From JBDSLU01 sp039916225 (GTDB taxonomy: Bacteria > Acidobacteriota > Vicinamibacteria > Vicinamibacterales > Vicinamibacteraceae): DNA of 14,264 nucleotides. The position numbers and the translations under genes are program-made. The stretch spans positions 1-14,264 of the forward strand of contig JBDSLU010000281.1 of the NCBI GenBank assembly GCA_039916225.1. The letters are read 5' to 3'. Shown here one piece after another: positions 1-7,205 of this stretch; within the stretch, counting starts at the first letter, position 1, and each line of letters opens with the position of its first letter. The notes under the pieces are model-generated. The model made no database searches and was not told where the DNA came from. It saw nothing but the letters and a program-made list of their open reading frames with translations.

Positions 1-1
1 C

Positions 2-1324
2 CTGGGCTACGGCGACCTCGGCGGGTTCGGCAGCCCCAACAACCGCACCCCGCGGCTCGACGCGATGGCGGCGGCGGGGCAGAAGTGGACGAGTTTCTAT
101 GTCCAGCCGGTCTGCTCGCCGAGCCGGGCCGCGTTGCTCACCGGCCGCTTGCCCGTGCGCAGCGGCATGTACGGCGTCGCCGGCGGCACCGCCCCGAAGG
201 TGCTGCGCGACAACGCCGCGGAGGGGCTGCCACTCGCCGAAGTCACCATCGCCGAGTTGCTGAAGACACGCGGCTACGCGACCGGCATGGTCGGCAAGTG
301 GCACCTGGGCCACCTGCCGGCGTTCCTGCCGATGGCGCAAGGCTTCGATTCGTGGTTCGGCCTGCCGTATTCGCACGACATGAACATGCGGCCGGAGTTC
401 CGGACTGGCCCGAGCACCAGCAACCCACGGTTCTACGACCCGAAACCCGAGTACTGGGACGTGCCGCTGATGCGGAATGGCGAGGTCGTCGAGCGCCCGG
501 TCGATCACCGCACGCTGACATTGCGCTACACCGACGAAGCGGTCCGTTTCATCGGCGCCAATCGCTCGCGCCCGTTCCTCCTCTATCTCGCGCACTCGCT
601 GCCGCACGTCCCGCTGGCGCGCTCGGCGCCGTTCGTCGACCACAGCGCCGGCGGCATCTATGGCGACGTGATCGAGGAGATCGACGCCAGCACCGGCCGC
701 ATCCTCGATGCGCTGGCCAAGGCCGGCCTCGACAAGCGGACACTCGTCATCTTCACCAGCGACAACGGACCGTGGCTGCCGTTCGGCGCGCATGGCGGAT
801 CGTCGGGCCCGCTCGCCAACGGCAAGGGCACCACCTGGGAAGGCGGCGTCCGCACCCCGGCCATCTTCTGGTGGCCGGGCACGGTCAAGCCGGCCGTCGT
901 CACCGACATGGCCTCGTCGATGGACGTGTTCGTCACTGCGGCGGCGCTCGCCGGCGCCACGCTGCCGGCCGACCGGCCCATCGACGGCGTCGATCTGCGG
1001 GCGCCGCTGATGGGCACCGGTCCGAGCCCGCGGCAGACGCTGTTCTACTACTGGGACGACGAGCTGCGGGCCGTGCGCAAGGGCCGCTACAAGGCGCACC
1101 TCATCACCAGCGGTGCTTACGCCCAGTTCGGCGAACGGCGCCAGCACACGCCGCCGCTGCTGTTCGACTTGGCCGCGGATCCCGGCGAGCGGCAGGACGT
1201 GGCCGCCGCGCACCCGGATGTCGTCGCCGACCTGCTGCGCGAGGTCGAGGCCCATCGCCGCGCCATGGTCGTCGGTCCGCCGCGGTTCGACGCGGTCGCA
1301 CCGGCGCCGCCGGCCGCGCGGTGA
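2..1324 (+). CDS. Arylsulfatase-family hydrolase (sulfatase), 5'-truncated by window edge
   Basis: This is a partial gene: the frame is open from base 2 and the true start lies upstream; 440 residues are visible. The family hydrolyses sulfate esters, usually in the periplasm or outside the cell. The CSPSR motif (Cys codon at 113-115) is the C-x-P-x-R sulfatase signature whose Cys is converted to the catalytic formylglycine. Other type-I sulfatase marks follow: LGYGDLGGFG at the visible N-terminus, GKWHLGH near base 293, SDNGP at about 758-772 (metal-binding Asp/Asn), and GKGTTWEGGVRTP from 821. The missing part should hold a signal peptide and the paired metal-binding Asp residues. The stop overlaps the next start by four bases (GTGA), suggesting co-translation with the SRPBCC gene. 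The substrate cannot be read from sequence. An Ala- and Pro-rich tail (PAPPAAR) ends the protein. Confidence 0.95.
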   Translation: MGYGDLGGFGSPNNRTPRLDAMAAAGQKWTSFYVQPVCSPSRAALLTGRLPVRSGMYGVAGGTAPKVLRDNAAEGLPLAEVTIAELLKTRGYATGMVGKWHLGHLPAFLPMAQGFDSWFGLPYSHDMNMRPEFRTGPSTSNPRFYDPKPEYWDVPLMRNGEVVERPVDHRTLTLRYTDEAVRFIGANRSRPFLLYLAHSLPHVPLARSAPFVDHSAGGIYGDVIEEIDASTGRILDALAKAGLDKRTLVIFTSDNGPWLPFGAHGGSSGPLANGKGTTWEGGVRTPAIFWWPGTVKPAVVTDMASSMDVFVTAAALAGATLPADRPIDGVDLRAPLMGTGPSPRQTLFYYWDDELRAVRKGRYKAHLITSGAYAQFGERRQHTPPLLFDLAADPGERQDVAAAHPDVVADLLREVEAHRRAMVVGPPRFDAVAPAPPAAR

Positions 1325-1770
1325 AGTTCGAGCACGCGGCGCGCGTCGAGGCGAGCCCGGATGCCGTGTTCGCGTTGACCCAGGACTACGCCCTCCGCCT
1401 GACCTGGGATCCGTTCCTGACGCGTGCCCAGCTGATCGGCGGTGCCACGGCGCCGGCCGTCGGCGTGCGCGCGTGGTGCGTGGCCAAGGGCGGCATCGGC
1501 ATGGAGACCGAGTACGTCACCTTCGCGCGGCCGCGCCTCGTCGCGGTGAAGATGACGAAAGGACCGTGGCCGCTCGAGACGTTCGGCGGCGCCTGGGAGT
1601 TCGTGCCCGACGGTGCGGGCACGTGCGTCCTGTTCCGCTACCAGTTCCGCACCCGGCCACGCTGGCTGGCCTGGGCGATCGAGCCCATCGCCCGCGCCTG
1701 GTTCTCGCGCGAGACGCGGCTGCGCGTCGCGGCACTGGAGCGGGCGATCGCGGCTGGTGCCGGCAGATGA
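1321..1770 (+). CDS. SRPBCC (START/polyketide-cyclase-like) family protein
   Basis: A 149-residue protein starting at GTG, which overlaps the sulfatase stop by four bases. It opens with a strand and helix pattern typical of the SRPBCC helix-grip fold (FEHAARVEASPDAVFALTQD), followed by alternating beta strands (about residues 36-110) and a long C-terminal helix (about 115-146, Ala/Arg-rich). The length matches single-domain SRPBCC proteins, which bind hydrophobic ligands in an internal cavity. No signal peptide is visible, so it is probably cytoplasmic, unlike its sulfatase neighbour. No clear Shine-Dalgarno precedes the GTG, so translation probably depends on coupling to the upstream gene. 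Family assignment is from the fold pattern only; the ligand and pathway are unknown. Confidence 0.8.
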   Translation: MKFEHAARVEASPDAVFALTQDYALRLTWDPFLTRAQLIGGATAPAVGVRAWCVAKGGIGMETEYVTFARPRLVAVKMTKGPWPLETFGGAWEFVPDGAGTCVLFRYQFRTRPRWLAWAIEPIARAWFSRETRLRVAALERAIAAGAGR

Positions 1771-1908
1771 CCGACCACCCGACGTCGCGGCGGCCACCGG
1801 ATGGACCATTGGCGTCGTGCTCGGCGTTCGCCAGCTCTACTGGCTAGTCCGAGGACACACGACCCCGGCGTCGCGGCCCCAGCCTCGCCTGCCGGTGCTC
1901 GCCGTCAC

Positions 1909-1926
1909 CGCGAAGCCGGCTCCGCG
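1909..1926. promoter_or_regulatory. 18-base imperfect palindrome, possible operator
   Basis: CGCG-A-AGCCGGCT-C-CGCG is symmetric except for one opposed pair (1913/1922), and its centre AGCCGGCT is a perfect 8-base palindrome. It lies about 50 bases upstream of the TACAAT -10 at 1978. No T-tract follows, so it is not a typical terminator. Palindromes of this type arise by chance fairly often in GC-rich DNA. Confidence 0.25.
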
Positions 1927-1977
1927 ATTCGCCCCACGTTTATTGCCGGGCGCCTCACAGCACCGCGCTGCGGCCGT

Positions 1978-1983
1978 TACAAT
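1978..1983 (+). promoter_or_regulatory. Putative -10 element (TACAAT) for the 2018 gene
   Basis: TACAAT is a one-mismatch fit to the sigma-70 -10 consensus in an otherwise GC-rich stretch, 34 bases upstream of the ATG at 2018. The implied leader of about 25-30 bases contains a purine-rich GAAAGGG (2007-2013), a reasonable Shine-Dalgarno four bases before the ATG. No good -35 is visible at 17 bases spacing. The rest of the 247-base gap (1771-2017) shows no gene that I can support. Confidence 0.5.
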
Positions 1984-2017
1984 CGAAACAGGCGCTCCTG
2001 CCTCGCGAAAGGGTGAC

Positions 2018-2662
2018 ATGACTCAGTCGGCTCGGCTCGTGCGTTCGGACAATCTGGCGGTCGGGGTGCTCGGCGCCGCGGTCGTCGTCGGTCTTGGCGT
2101 GGCCGCGGTCACCTACGGTCGACAACGATCGACGTCGGGAGAGGTCGAGCGCGGCGACAAGCGCGGCGCGCTGGTCGCCTACCTGCGCGAGCATCTGACC
2201 GGCTCCGACGCCGCGATCCAGGTCGTCGAGCGGTTGCGGCTGGCGCACGCCGGCACCCAGGAGGGCCGCCTGTTCGCCTCGCTGTTCGACGAGTTCCGCG
2301 AGGAGCGCGAGATCGTCCGCGTCCTGCTCGCCCAGGCCGGTGCGTCGCCGTTGTCGATCAAGCGGCTCGCGGGCCAGGCCGGCGGCGCGGTGATGACGCT
2401 CGCCGCCGGCGGTGAGCGCGGCGACCTGTCGTTGTTCCGCACGCTCGAAGGGCTGTCGGTCGGCGTCCAAGGCAAGCGGTGCCTGTGGCGTGCGCTGCAA
2501 TCGCTGCTCGGTGACCAGCCGATCCCGAGCGCCCGCAGCCTGGCCGGCCTCGAGACGATGGCGGTGCGGCAATGGGACGCGATCGAGGAGCGGCGCCGGG
2601 CGCTGGTCGCGGCGACCTTCGCGACGCTGGAGCTGTCGCCGGCCGACGTCCCCATCGACTGA
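2018..2662 (+). CDS. Membrane-anchored helical protein, possibly ferritin-like
   Basis: A 214-residue protein. I chose the ATG at 2018 because GAAAGGG sits four bases upstream, TACAAT sits further upstream, and the protein then begins with a short polar stretch and one membrane helix (about residues 13-33). The remainder is predominantly helical, cytoplasmic or periplasmic, with charged amphipathic helices around 48-76 and 80-106 (RLFASLFDEFREEREIVRVL) and 180-205. The spacing of acidic residues and the helix lengths recall ferritin-like or DUF892-type bundles, but I do not see a complete pair of E-x-x-H iron ligands, so that call is tentative. Twelve bases separate its stop from the GNAT start, suggesting one transcript. 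An alternative is a simple structural membrane protein of unknown role. Confidence 0.75.
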   Translation: MTQSARLVRSDNLAVGVLGAAVVVGLGVAAVTYGRQRSTSGEVERGDKRGALVAYLREHLTGSDAAIQVVERLRLAHAGTQEGRLFASLFDEFREEREIVRVLLAQAGASPLSIKRLAGQAGGAVMTLAAGGERGDLSLFRTLEGLSVGVQGKRCLWRALQSLLGDQPIPSARSLAGLETMAVRQWDAIEERRRALVAATFATLELSPADVPID

Positions 2663-2673
2663 CCCTCGCCGCC

Positions 2674-3192
2674 GTGCATATTCGCCGAGGAACGGCCGAG
2701 GACGCCGCTGCGCTCGCCGCCTTCGCCGCGCGAACGTTCGCCGAGACCTTCGCCACCGACTGCACGCCAGAGGACATGCAGGCGCACCTCGCCCAGTCCT
2801 ACGGCGTCGACCGGCAGGGCGCCGAGCTGACCGACCCACACGTGGTGACCCTCCTCGCCGAGCAGGACGGGCGCCTCGTCGGCTATGCCCAGCTTCGCAA
2901 CGCCCCGCCACCGGTCTCGGTGGTCGCGCCCGATGTCCACGAGCTGCACCGCTTCTACGTCGATCGCCCGTCCCAAGGCGCCGGCGTGGCCCAGCGCCTG
3001 ATGGCGGCGGTGCAGGACGCCGCGCGCGAGGCCGGTGCCCGGCATCTCTGGCTGGGCGTCTGGGAACACAACGCGCGCGCGCTCCGGTTCTACGCCAAGT
3101 GCGGCTTCGTCGACGTCGGCAGCCATGTCTTCGTGCTGGGCGGCGATCGGCAGACCGACCGCGTGATGCTGGCGCCGGTCCCAAATCAGTAA
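2674..3192 (+). CDS. GNAT-family N-acetyltransferase
   Basis: A 172-residue single-domain GNAT enzyme, expected to transfer an acetyl group from acetyl-CoA to an amine. The GTG at 2674 gives the classic opening VHIRRGTAEDAAALAAFAAR (beta1 and alpha1). Motif A is LHRFYVDRPSQGAGVAQRLM (about residues 91-110), with QGAGVA as the acetyl-CoA pyrophosphate loop. Motif B is EHNARALRFYAKCGF (131-145), whose Asn and Tyr are usual in the family. The C-terminal strand VMLAPV completes the fold. The substrate is not readable; the broad RimI/YhbS-like group covers proteins, polyamines and small amines. It begins 12 bases after the preceding stop and ends 31 bases before the desaturase-like ATG. Confidence 0.92.
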   Translation: MHIRRGTAEDAAALAAFAARTFAETFATDCTPEDMQAHLAQSYGVDRQGAELTDPHVVTLLAEQDGRLVGYAQLRNAPPPVSVVAPDVHELHRFYVDRPSQGAGVAQRLMAAVQDAAREAGARHLWLGVWEHNARALRFYAKCGFVDVGSHVFVLGGDRQTDRVMLAPVPNQ

Positions 3193-3196
3193 AGGT

Positions 3197-3213
3197 TCGG
3201 CCGAAAGGGCCGA
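3197..3213 (+). other. Short hairpin between GNAT and desaturase genes
   Basis: TCGGCC and GGCCGA form a perfect 6-pair stem around a GAAAG loop, 5-21 bases after the GNAT stop and just before the desaturase ATG at 3224. No T-tract follows, so it is not a standard intrinsic terminator. It could modulate processing or translation of the downstream gene, or be incidental. Confidence 0.3.
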
Positions 3214-3223
3214 CAGCTGAGTC

Positions 3224-4018
3224 ATGAGCCACGCCTTGCGGCAATCGGCTCGGATCCGGGCGATCGCCTGGCGGGACCTGACCGCCCTGCGCCCGGCGGA
3301 GCAGGTGCGCGAGCTGCTGCTGCCGCTGCCGTTCCTGATCGTGGCGCGGGCGGCGTTCGCGCTCGACGTGCCGCTGGTGCCGTGGCTGGCAAGCGCCTAC
3401 TTCTTCCTCGCCGGCCTGCGGCTGGTGCACGACGCCTTCCACGACAACCTGGCGCTGTCGCGCCCGGCCGGTCACGCGGTGCTCGTCGTCCTCAGCGGCG
3501 CGATGCTCGGTTCGATGCACGCCGTCCGCCTCACCCACCTGCAGCATCATCGCCACTCCCTCGGCCCCGACGACGTCGAGGGCCAGACGGCCCGCGGCAG
3601 CGGAGTGCGGGCCATCGGCGCAGGTCTGGCCTTTCCGTTCCGGCTGCACCGCGCCGCCTGGCGCCGCGCGTCGCGGCTGGATCGCCGATTCATCGCCGGC
3701 GAGCTGCTGCTGACCGCAGCGCTGCTGGCGATCGCCGCGACGCAGGTCTCTGCGCAGGTGTCGCAGCACGTCGCGCTGATGGCGATCGCGCAGGGCCTGA
3801 CCGGTTTCTTCGCGGTATGGACGGTGCACCATGACGTCGACGAAGAGCGGCAGGTCGCACGCACGCTTCGTCATCGCGTCAAGAGCGCGGTGGCGCTCGG
3901 CATGTTCTTCCATCTCGAGCACCATCTCTTCCCGCGCGTGCCGACCTGCCATCTGCCGCGGCTCGCCGACCGCCTCGACGACGCGGCCCCCGAGCTGTCG
4001 AAAGTGACGGTGTATTGA
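3224..4018 (+). CDS. Fatty-acid-desaturase-like membrane di-iron protein
   Basis: A 264-residue integral membrane protein with the histidine boxes of membrane desaturases and hydroxylases: HDAFH (69-73), HLQHH (105-109) and HLEHHLFP (230-237), plus an HH pair at 202-203. These His residues bind the di-iron centre that activates O2 to desaturate or hydroxylate lipids. Hydrophobic segments lie around 31-66, 84-98, 158-178 and 184-200. At 264 residues it is shorter than typical acyl-lipid desaturases (roughly 300-400), closer to the size of carotenoid ketolases or hydroxylases, so the exact reaction is open. No cytochrome b5 or ferredoxin domain is fused, so an external electron donor is needed. 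Its stop lies 20 bases before the lipoprotein start. Confidence 0.88.
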   Translation: MSHALRQSARIRAIAWRDLTALRPAEQVRELLLPLPFLIVARAAFALDVPLVPWLASAYFFLAGLRLVHDAFHDNLALSRPAGHAVLVVLSGAMLGSMHAVRLTHLQHHRHSLGPDDVEGQTARGSGVRAIGAGLAFPFRLHRAAWRRASRLDRRFIAGELLLTAALLAIAATQVSAQVSQHVALMAIAQGLTGFFAVWTVHHDVDEERQVARTLRHRVKSAVALGMFFHLEHHLFPRVPTCHLPRLADRLDDAAPELSKVTVY

Positions 4019-4038
4019 GCGGCAGCCGGAGAGGCGCG

Positions 4039-5370
4039 ATGACGCCTGACGGGCGCCGCGCCGCGCGTCGCGTGCGAAGCCTGATGCTGTGTCTGGTGGC
4101 CTGCGCCGGCCTGTCGGCCTGCGGTCCGGGCCGCCCTCCCCATCGCCCGGGGCGCGCGCCGGTGCCGCCGGCTCCGGGGCCCGACGATTTGCAGGGCCCC
4201 GCCGCCCTCGCCATCGACGGCCGGCAGGTCTACATCGTCGACGTGCCGGCGCAGGTGATTCGCCGGCTCGATCTCGATACGCGGCGCCTGACGACCATCG
4301 TGCCGCGCGAGCCGGTGCGGTACCCCGTCGACATCGCGGTCGCCCGCGACCATGCGCTCGTGGTCGGCGAGATCAATCGCGTCGTCCGACTGGACCCAGC
4401 CACCGGCGGCGTCACGCTCCTGGCGACAGCGGCTGCGCTCCAGCGGGCGCGGTACGGCGGCATGCTCACGGCGGTCGCGACCGATGCCGGCGGCGGCATC
4501 CATCTCGCGGGCTTCGATCGGGTCGGACGCCTCGAGCCTGACGGGACGGTGTCCGGCGTGTCAGCGCCGCTCGGCACCATCGGCGATCTTCTGGCCGACG
4601 CGGACGGCACGCTGTTCGTGTCCGTGACCGGACCGTTCGCCAGCCTGCAGCGGATCCTGCGCGTCGGCGCCGGCGGCGGCCCGGTGACCACCGTCGTCGG
4701 TCCCGGCACGCCGGTTCGCGGCGCCGATGGGTCGCCGCAGCCTCGCGTCACCGCCCCCTACAACCTCGCCGTCGATCCGCACGGCCACCTGGTGTTCAGC
4801 GACCGGACGCGGATTCTCCGCTGGGATCGGGCCAGCGGCACCGTCCAGGTCGTCTCGGCTCAGCATCCGGCCGAGGCCGCCTGGGCCGGGCTCGTCGTGG
4901 CGGCGGACGGCACGCCGATCGTGTCGGACCATTTCGCCAACCGCGTGCGGCGGATCGACCTGCGCTCGGGCCGGCTGGCGGCGCTCGCCGGCCGCCACAC
5001 GCCGCTTCCGGTCCTGGCGCTACCGGAGCGTCCGTCGACCTACCCGTATCCCGTCGACGAAACGTGTTCGAACGATCCCGGCGACGCCGTGCTCGAGGTG
5101 CGGGCGCAGGGCGGTCGTGGGACCCCGGTCCCGGACGCGGCCGTGCGGCTGTTCGCGCCGGACGGCGCCGCGACGCGCGACGCTGCCGGCCTGGAGATCA
5201 AGGTCATGACCGACCGCGACGGTGTGGCCCGCCTGCGTCTCGCAACCTCGGGTGACTACGCCCTGACGGTCTTCCGCCCGGGCTATCTACCGGCGGTCGG
5301 CGCCGTCCGTCTGTCGACGAGCTGCACGGCCCGCCTGCCGGTACCGCTCACCCCGGCTCCGCTGCCGTAG
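4039..5370 (+). CDS. Beta-propeller (NHL-like) lipoprotein with C-terminal regulatory-like beta domain
   Basis: A 443-residue lipoprotein. I chose the ATG at 4039 because GGAGAGG (4028-4034) precedes it and it gives a clean type-II signal: twin Arg-rich N-region, hydrophobic core, then lipobox LSAC with Cys28. Residues from about 50 to 330 hold about six repeated blades, each with a pattern like AxDxxGxLxVSD...NRVRRID...G, matching NHL or SMP-30-like six-bladed propellers. The C-terminal hundred residues from Cys343 resemble a carboxypeptidase-regulatory-like (transthyretin-like) fold, with GTPVPDAAVRLF, a TDRDGVARL turn and DYALTVFRPGY; Cys343 and Cys429 could pair. Such proteins sit on a membrane surface and bind proteins or glycans; no catalytic residues are evident. 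It lies 20 bases after the desaturase-like gene, probably in the same transcript. Confidence 0.85.
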   Translation: MTPDGRRAARRVRSLMLCLVACAGLSACGPGRPPHRPGRAPVPPAPGPDDLQGPAALAIDGRQVYIVDVPAQVIRRLDLDTRRLTTIVPREPVRYPVDIAVARDHALVVGEINRVVRLDPATGGVTLLATAAALQRARYGGMLTAVATDAGGGIHLAGFDRVGRLEPDGTVSGVSAPLGTIGDLLADADGTLFVSVTGPFASLQRILRVGAGGGPVTTVVGPGTPVRGADGSPQPRVTAPYNLAVDPHGHLVFSDRTRILRWDRASGTVQVVSAQHPAEAAWAGLVVAADGTPIVSDHFANRVRRIDLRSGRLAALAGRHTPLPVLALPERPSTYPYPVDETCSNDPGDAVLEVRAQGGRGTPVPDAAVRLFAPDGAATRDAAGLEIKVMTDRDGVARLRLATSGDYALTVFRPGYLPAVGAVRLSTSCTARLPVPLTPAPLP

Positions 5371-5408
5371 CTCGCGACACCGGCGTCGCGGGAGTGACGG
5401 ACACCCGG

Positions 5409-5414
5409 TATCCT
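5409..5414 (+). promoter_or_regulatory. Putative -10 (TATCCT) 6 bases from ATG; leaderless candidate
   Basis: TATCCT ends only six bases before the ATG at 5421. A start site at the usual 6-8 bases downstream would fall on or next to the ATG, giving a leaderless mRNA. No Shine-Dalgarno is present there. No convincing -35 is visible. Confidence 0.45.
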
Positions 5415-5420
5415 GCACGC

Positions 5421-5879
5421 ATGCGCACCCTCTGGTTTCCGCTTCTCGCCGTCGCCGTGATGCTGTCGACCTCGAGCCCGTCGGCGGCCCAGGCGTCCGA
5501 CTCGAAGGCCGTCGTCGCCGCCCTGACCAAGCAGTCCGACGCCTGGGACAAGGCCATCGTCCGCAAGGATCGCGCCGCCATCGAGGCGAACATGGCGGAC
5601 GACTTCCGCAGCATCGACGGCGCCGCGACCGTCGAGACCAAACGGGTGTTCGTCGACAGTCTGATGGACGCCACGCTGACCATCGATCCCTACACCGTCG
5701 AAGACTTCGACGTGCGGCTGTTCGGCGACGTGGCGCTGCTCAGCGGCCGTACCAAGATGACCGGCCGGGCCGACGGCAAGGCATTCGCCAGCCACTACCG
5801 CTACATCGACATCTACGCCAAACGGAATGGCCGCTGGCAGATCGTCAGCGTGCAGATCACGCGGGTCCCGGCCGAGTGA
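5421..5879 (+). CDS. Secreted NTF2/SnoaL-like (DUF4440-type) protein
   Basis: A 152-residue protein with an N-terminal signal peptide (MRTLWFPLLAVAVMLS, cleavage likely after about residue 23-25, SAAQA). The mature part has the NTF2-like cone fold: a first helix (about 28-58, AALTKQSDAWDKAIVRKDRAAIE), the typical MADDFRSIDGAATVETK turn, a second helix KRVFVDSLMD, then beta strands DVRLFGDVALLSG, SHYRYIDIYAKRNGRWQIVSVQIT. The NGRWQIVSVQ ending is characteristic of the DUF4440/SnoaL group. Members are ketosteroid-isomerase-like or simply ligand-binding; the function here is unknown. The ATG at 5421 gives a proper signal peptide. It is convergent with the ABC permease gene, with only 21 bases between the two stops and no terminator visible. 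Confidence 0.88.
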   Translation: MRTLWFPLLAVAVMLSTSSPSAAQASDSKAVVAALTKQSDAWDKAIVRKDRAAIEANMADDFRSIDGAATVETKRVFVDSLMDATLTIDPYTVEDFDVRLFGDVALLSGRTKMTGRADGKAFASHYRYIDIYAKRNGRWQIVSVQITRVPAE

Positions 5880-5900
5880 CGCGCGTCAGCCAGGCCCGCG

Positions 5901-7205
5901 TCAGCCCGCCCTGATCCAGCGCCACATCTCGGCGAAGCTGGCGCTCTTGCCCTGCATCAGGATGCCGACGCGGAAGATGCGTCCGCCGGCCCACACGAAG
6001 AACGCCGTCGCCAGCAGGGTGAGCCCGAAGCCGAGGGCGATCTGCCAGGGCGGCGGCGCCGGTGTCAGCGCCAGCCGCAGCGTCATCAGCACCGGCGTTG
6101 CGAACGGCACCAGCGAGGCGACCACCGCCAGCGTACTGCCCGGGGCTCGCAGGATCGGCAGCCAGATGAACATCGGCGACATGAACAGCATCATGCCGGG
6201 GGTCATCAGGGCCTGGGCGTCCTTGAGGTCGGTGGCGGCGGCGCCGATGGCGATGAACAGCGAGCCATAGATCAGTATCGCCAGCACCAGGTAGACCACG
6301 AACCAGACGATCTGCATCGGCGTCACGGCGTCGCCGTAGCCGTGATAGAGGGCGAAGCCGTAGGCGCCCGACAGGTAGATCGTCGACAGCACCATCGACA
6401 CGCCGACGACGCCGAGCAGCTTGCCGGCCATCAGCTCGAACGGCGACAGCGAGCCGAGCAGCACCTCGCTGATGCGCGTCATCTTCTCTTCCATGACGCT
6501 GTTGAGGAGCGGCGACGCGGTCGAGATGACGATCACGAACATCAGCATCATCAGCACCATCGGGGTGACGAAGCTGCGGATCGGATCGGAGACCTTGGCT
6601 GGCGCGACATGACCGTCGCTGCTGCGCGTCAGCAAGCCGAGCCGATCGAGCTGCATCTCGCGGACCAGCGCCAGCATGGTCTGCGAGTCGACGTTGGTGT
6701 TGCGCAGCCGTTCGGCGATGACCAGGCGTCCGACGACCTCCTCGAACCACCGCGGCAGCGGCTGGAAGGTCGGGCTGTCGGTGTAGTAGCGCAGCTTGGG
6801 GACGTCGGCGAACAGCGCCTGCGGCAGCTCGACGAAGGCGAAGATCTCCTTTTCGCGCACGCGGTTCGACAGGTCGACGCGCACCTCGTCGGGCCGGCGG
6901 CCGGCCGGCACCTTCACCTCGTGCAGCCGGAAGCGCGGGCCCTTGATCGTGCCGTCCTTGGCCACCTGCGCCGCATTCCACTGATCGGCGACCAGCGACA
7001 GCATCGGATAGAGCCGACCGGTCTCGTCGACGACGGCGACCTTGCGTTCGAGCTTGTCGATTTCGTCGCCGGCGAACTTCGGCACGATCGCCGAGATGGC
7101 GCCCAGCGCCGGCACCAGCAGGATGCCGATGATGAACGCCTTGCTGCGAAGCGAGTGGACGAACTCGGTGGCGGCGACCGTCCAGATCTTGCGCGGCGAC
7201 ATCAT
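5901..7205 (-). CDS. ABC-2 type permease, NatB-like exporter subunit
   Basis: A 434-residue membrane subunit of an ABC exporter. One N-terminal membrane helix (about 22-42) is followed by a large extracytoplasmic domain of about 160 residues (43-208), then a C-terminal cluster of membrane helices (about 211-233, 260-285, 298-322, 335-355, 357-380, 386-408). Segment EEKMTRISEVLLGSLSPFEL (239-258) is the hallmark of NatB/YhaP-type ABC-2 permeases. NatAB of Bacillus exports Na+, but relatives carry other substrates, so I do not assign one. The start at 7205 overlaps the stop of the ATPase gene as ATGA, and GAGGTGGG lies shortly upstream as a Shine-Dalgarno. It is the last gene of the minus-strand operon. 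Confidence 0.93.
   Translation of the reverse strand: MMSPRKIWTVAATEFVHSLRSKAFIIGILLVPALGAISAIVPKFAGDEIDKLERKVAVVDETGRLYPMLSLVADQWNAAQVAKDGTIKGPRFRLHEVKVPAGRRPDEVRVDLSNRVREKEIFAFVELPQALFADVPKLRYYTDSPTFQPLPRWFEEVVGRLVIAERLRNTNVDSQTMLALVREMQLDRLGLLTRSSDGHVAPAKVSDPIRSFVTPMVLMMLMFVIVISTASPLLNSVMEEKMTRISEVLLGSLSPFELMAGKLLGVVGVSMVLSTIYLSGAYGFALYHGYGDAVTPMQIVWFVVYLVLAILIYGSLFIAIGAAATDLKDAQALMTPGMMLFMSPMFIWLPILRAPGSTLAVVASLVPFATPVLMTLRLALTPAPPPWQIALGFGLTLLATAFFVWAGGRIFRVGILMQGKSASFAEMWRWIRAG

Noticed and set aside
1767..1847. 26-codon open frame starting in an ATGA overlap with the SRPBCC stop
   Set aside because: Too short, low complexity (Ser, Pro, Arg) and without a Shine-Dalgarno; it cannot be told from chance.
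1613..2017. Upstream extension of the gene starting at 2018
   Set aside because: The frame stays open back to 1613, but that part overlaps the SRPBCC gene, lacks domain-like sequence, and would place the membrane helix in mid-protein. The ATG at 2018 has a Shine-Dalgarno.
1955..3952. 665-codon open frame on the minus strand
   Set aside because: It runs antisense to three plus-strand genes with recognisable domains (GNAT motifs, His boxes) and shows no domain of its own.
5882..5906. Direct repeat CGCGTCAGCC, two copies 15 bases apart, between convergent genes
   Set aside because: Only ten bases, partly within the permease stop region, with no hairpin or T-tract; no function can be supported.
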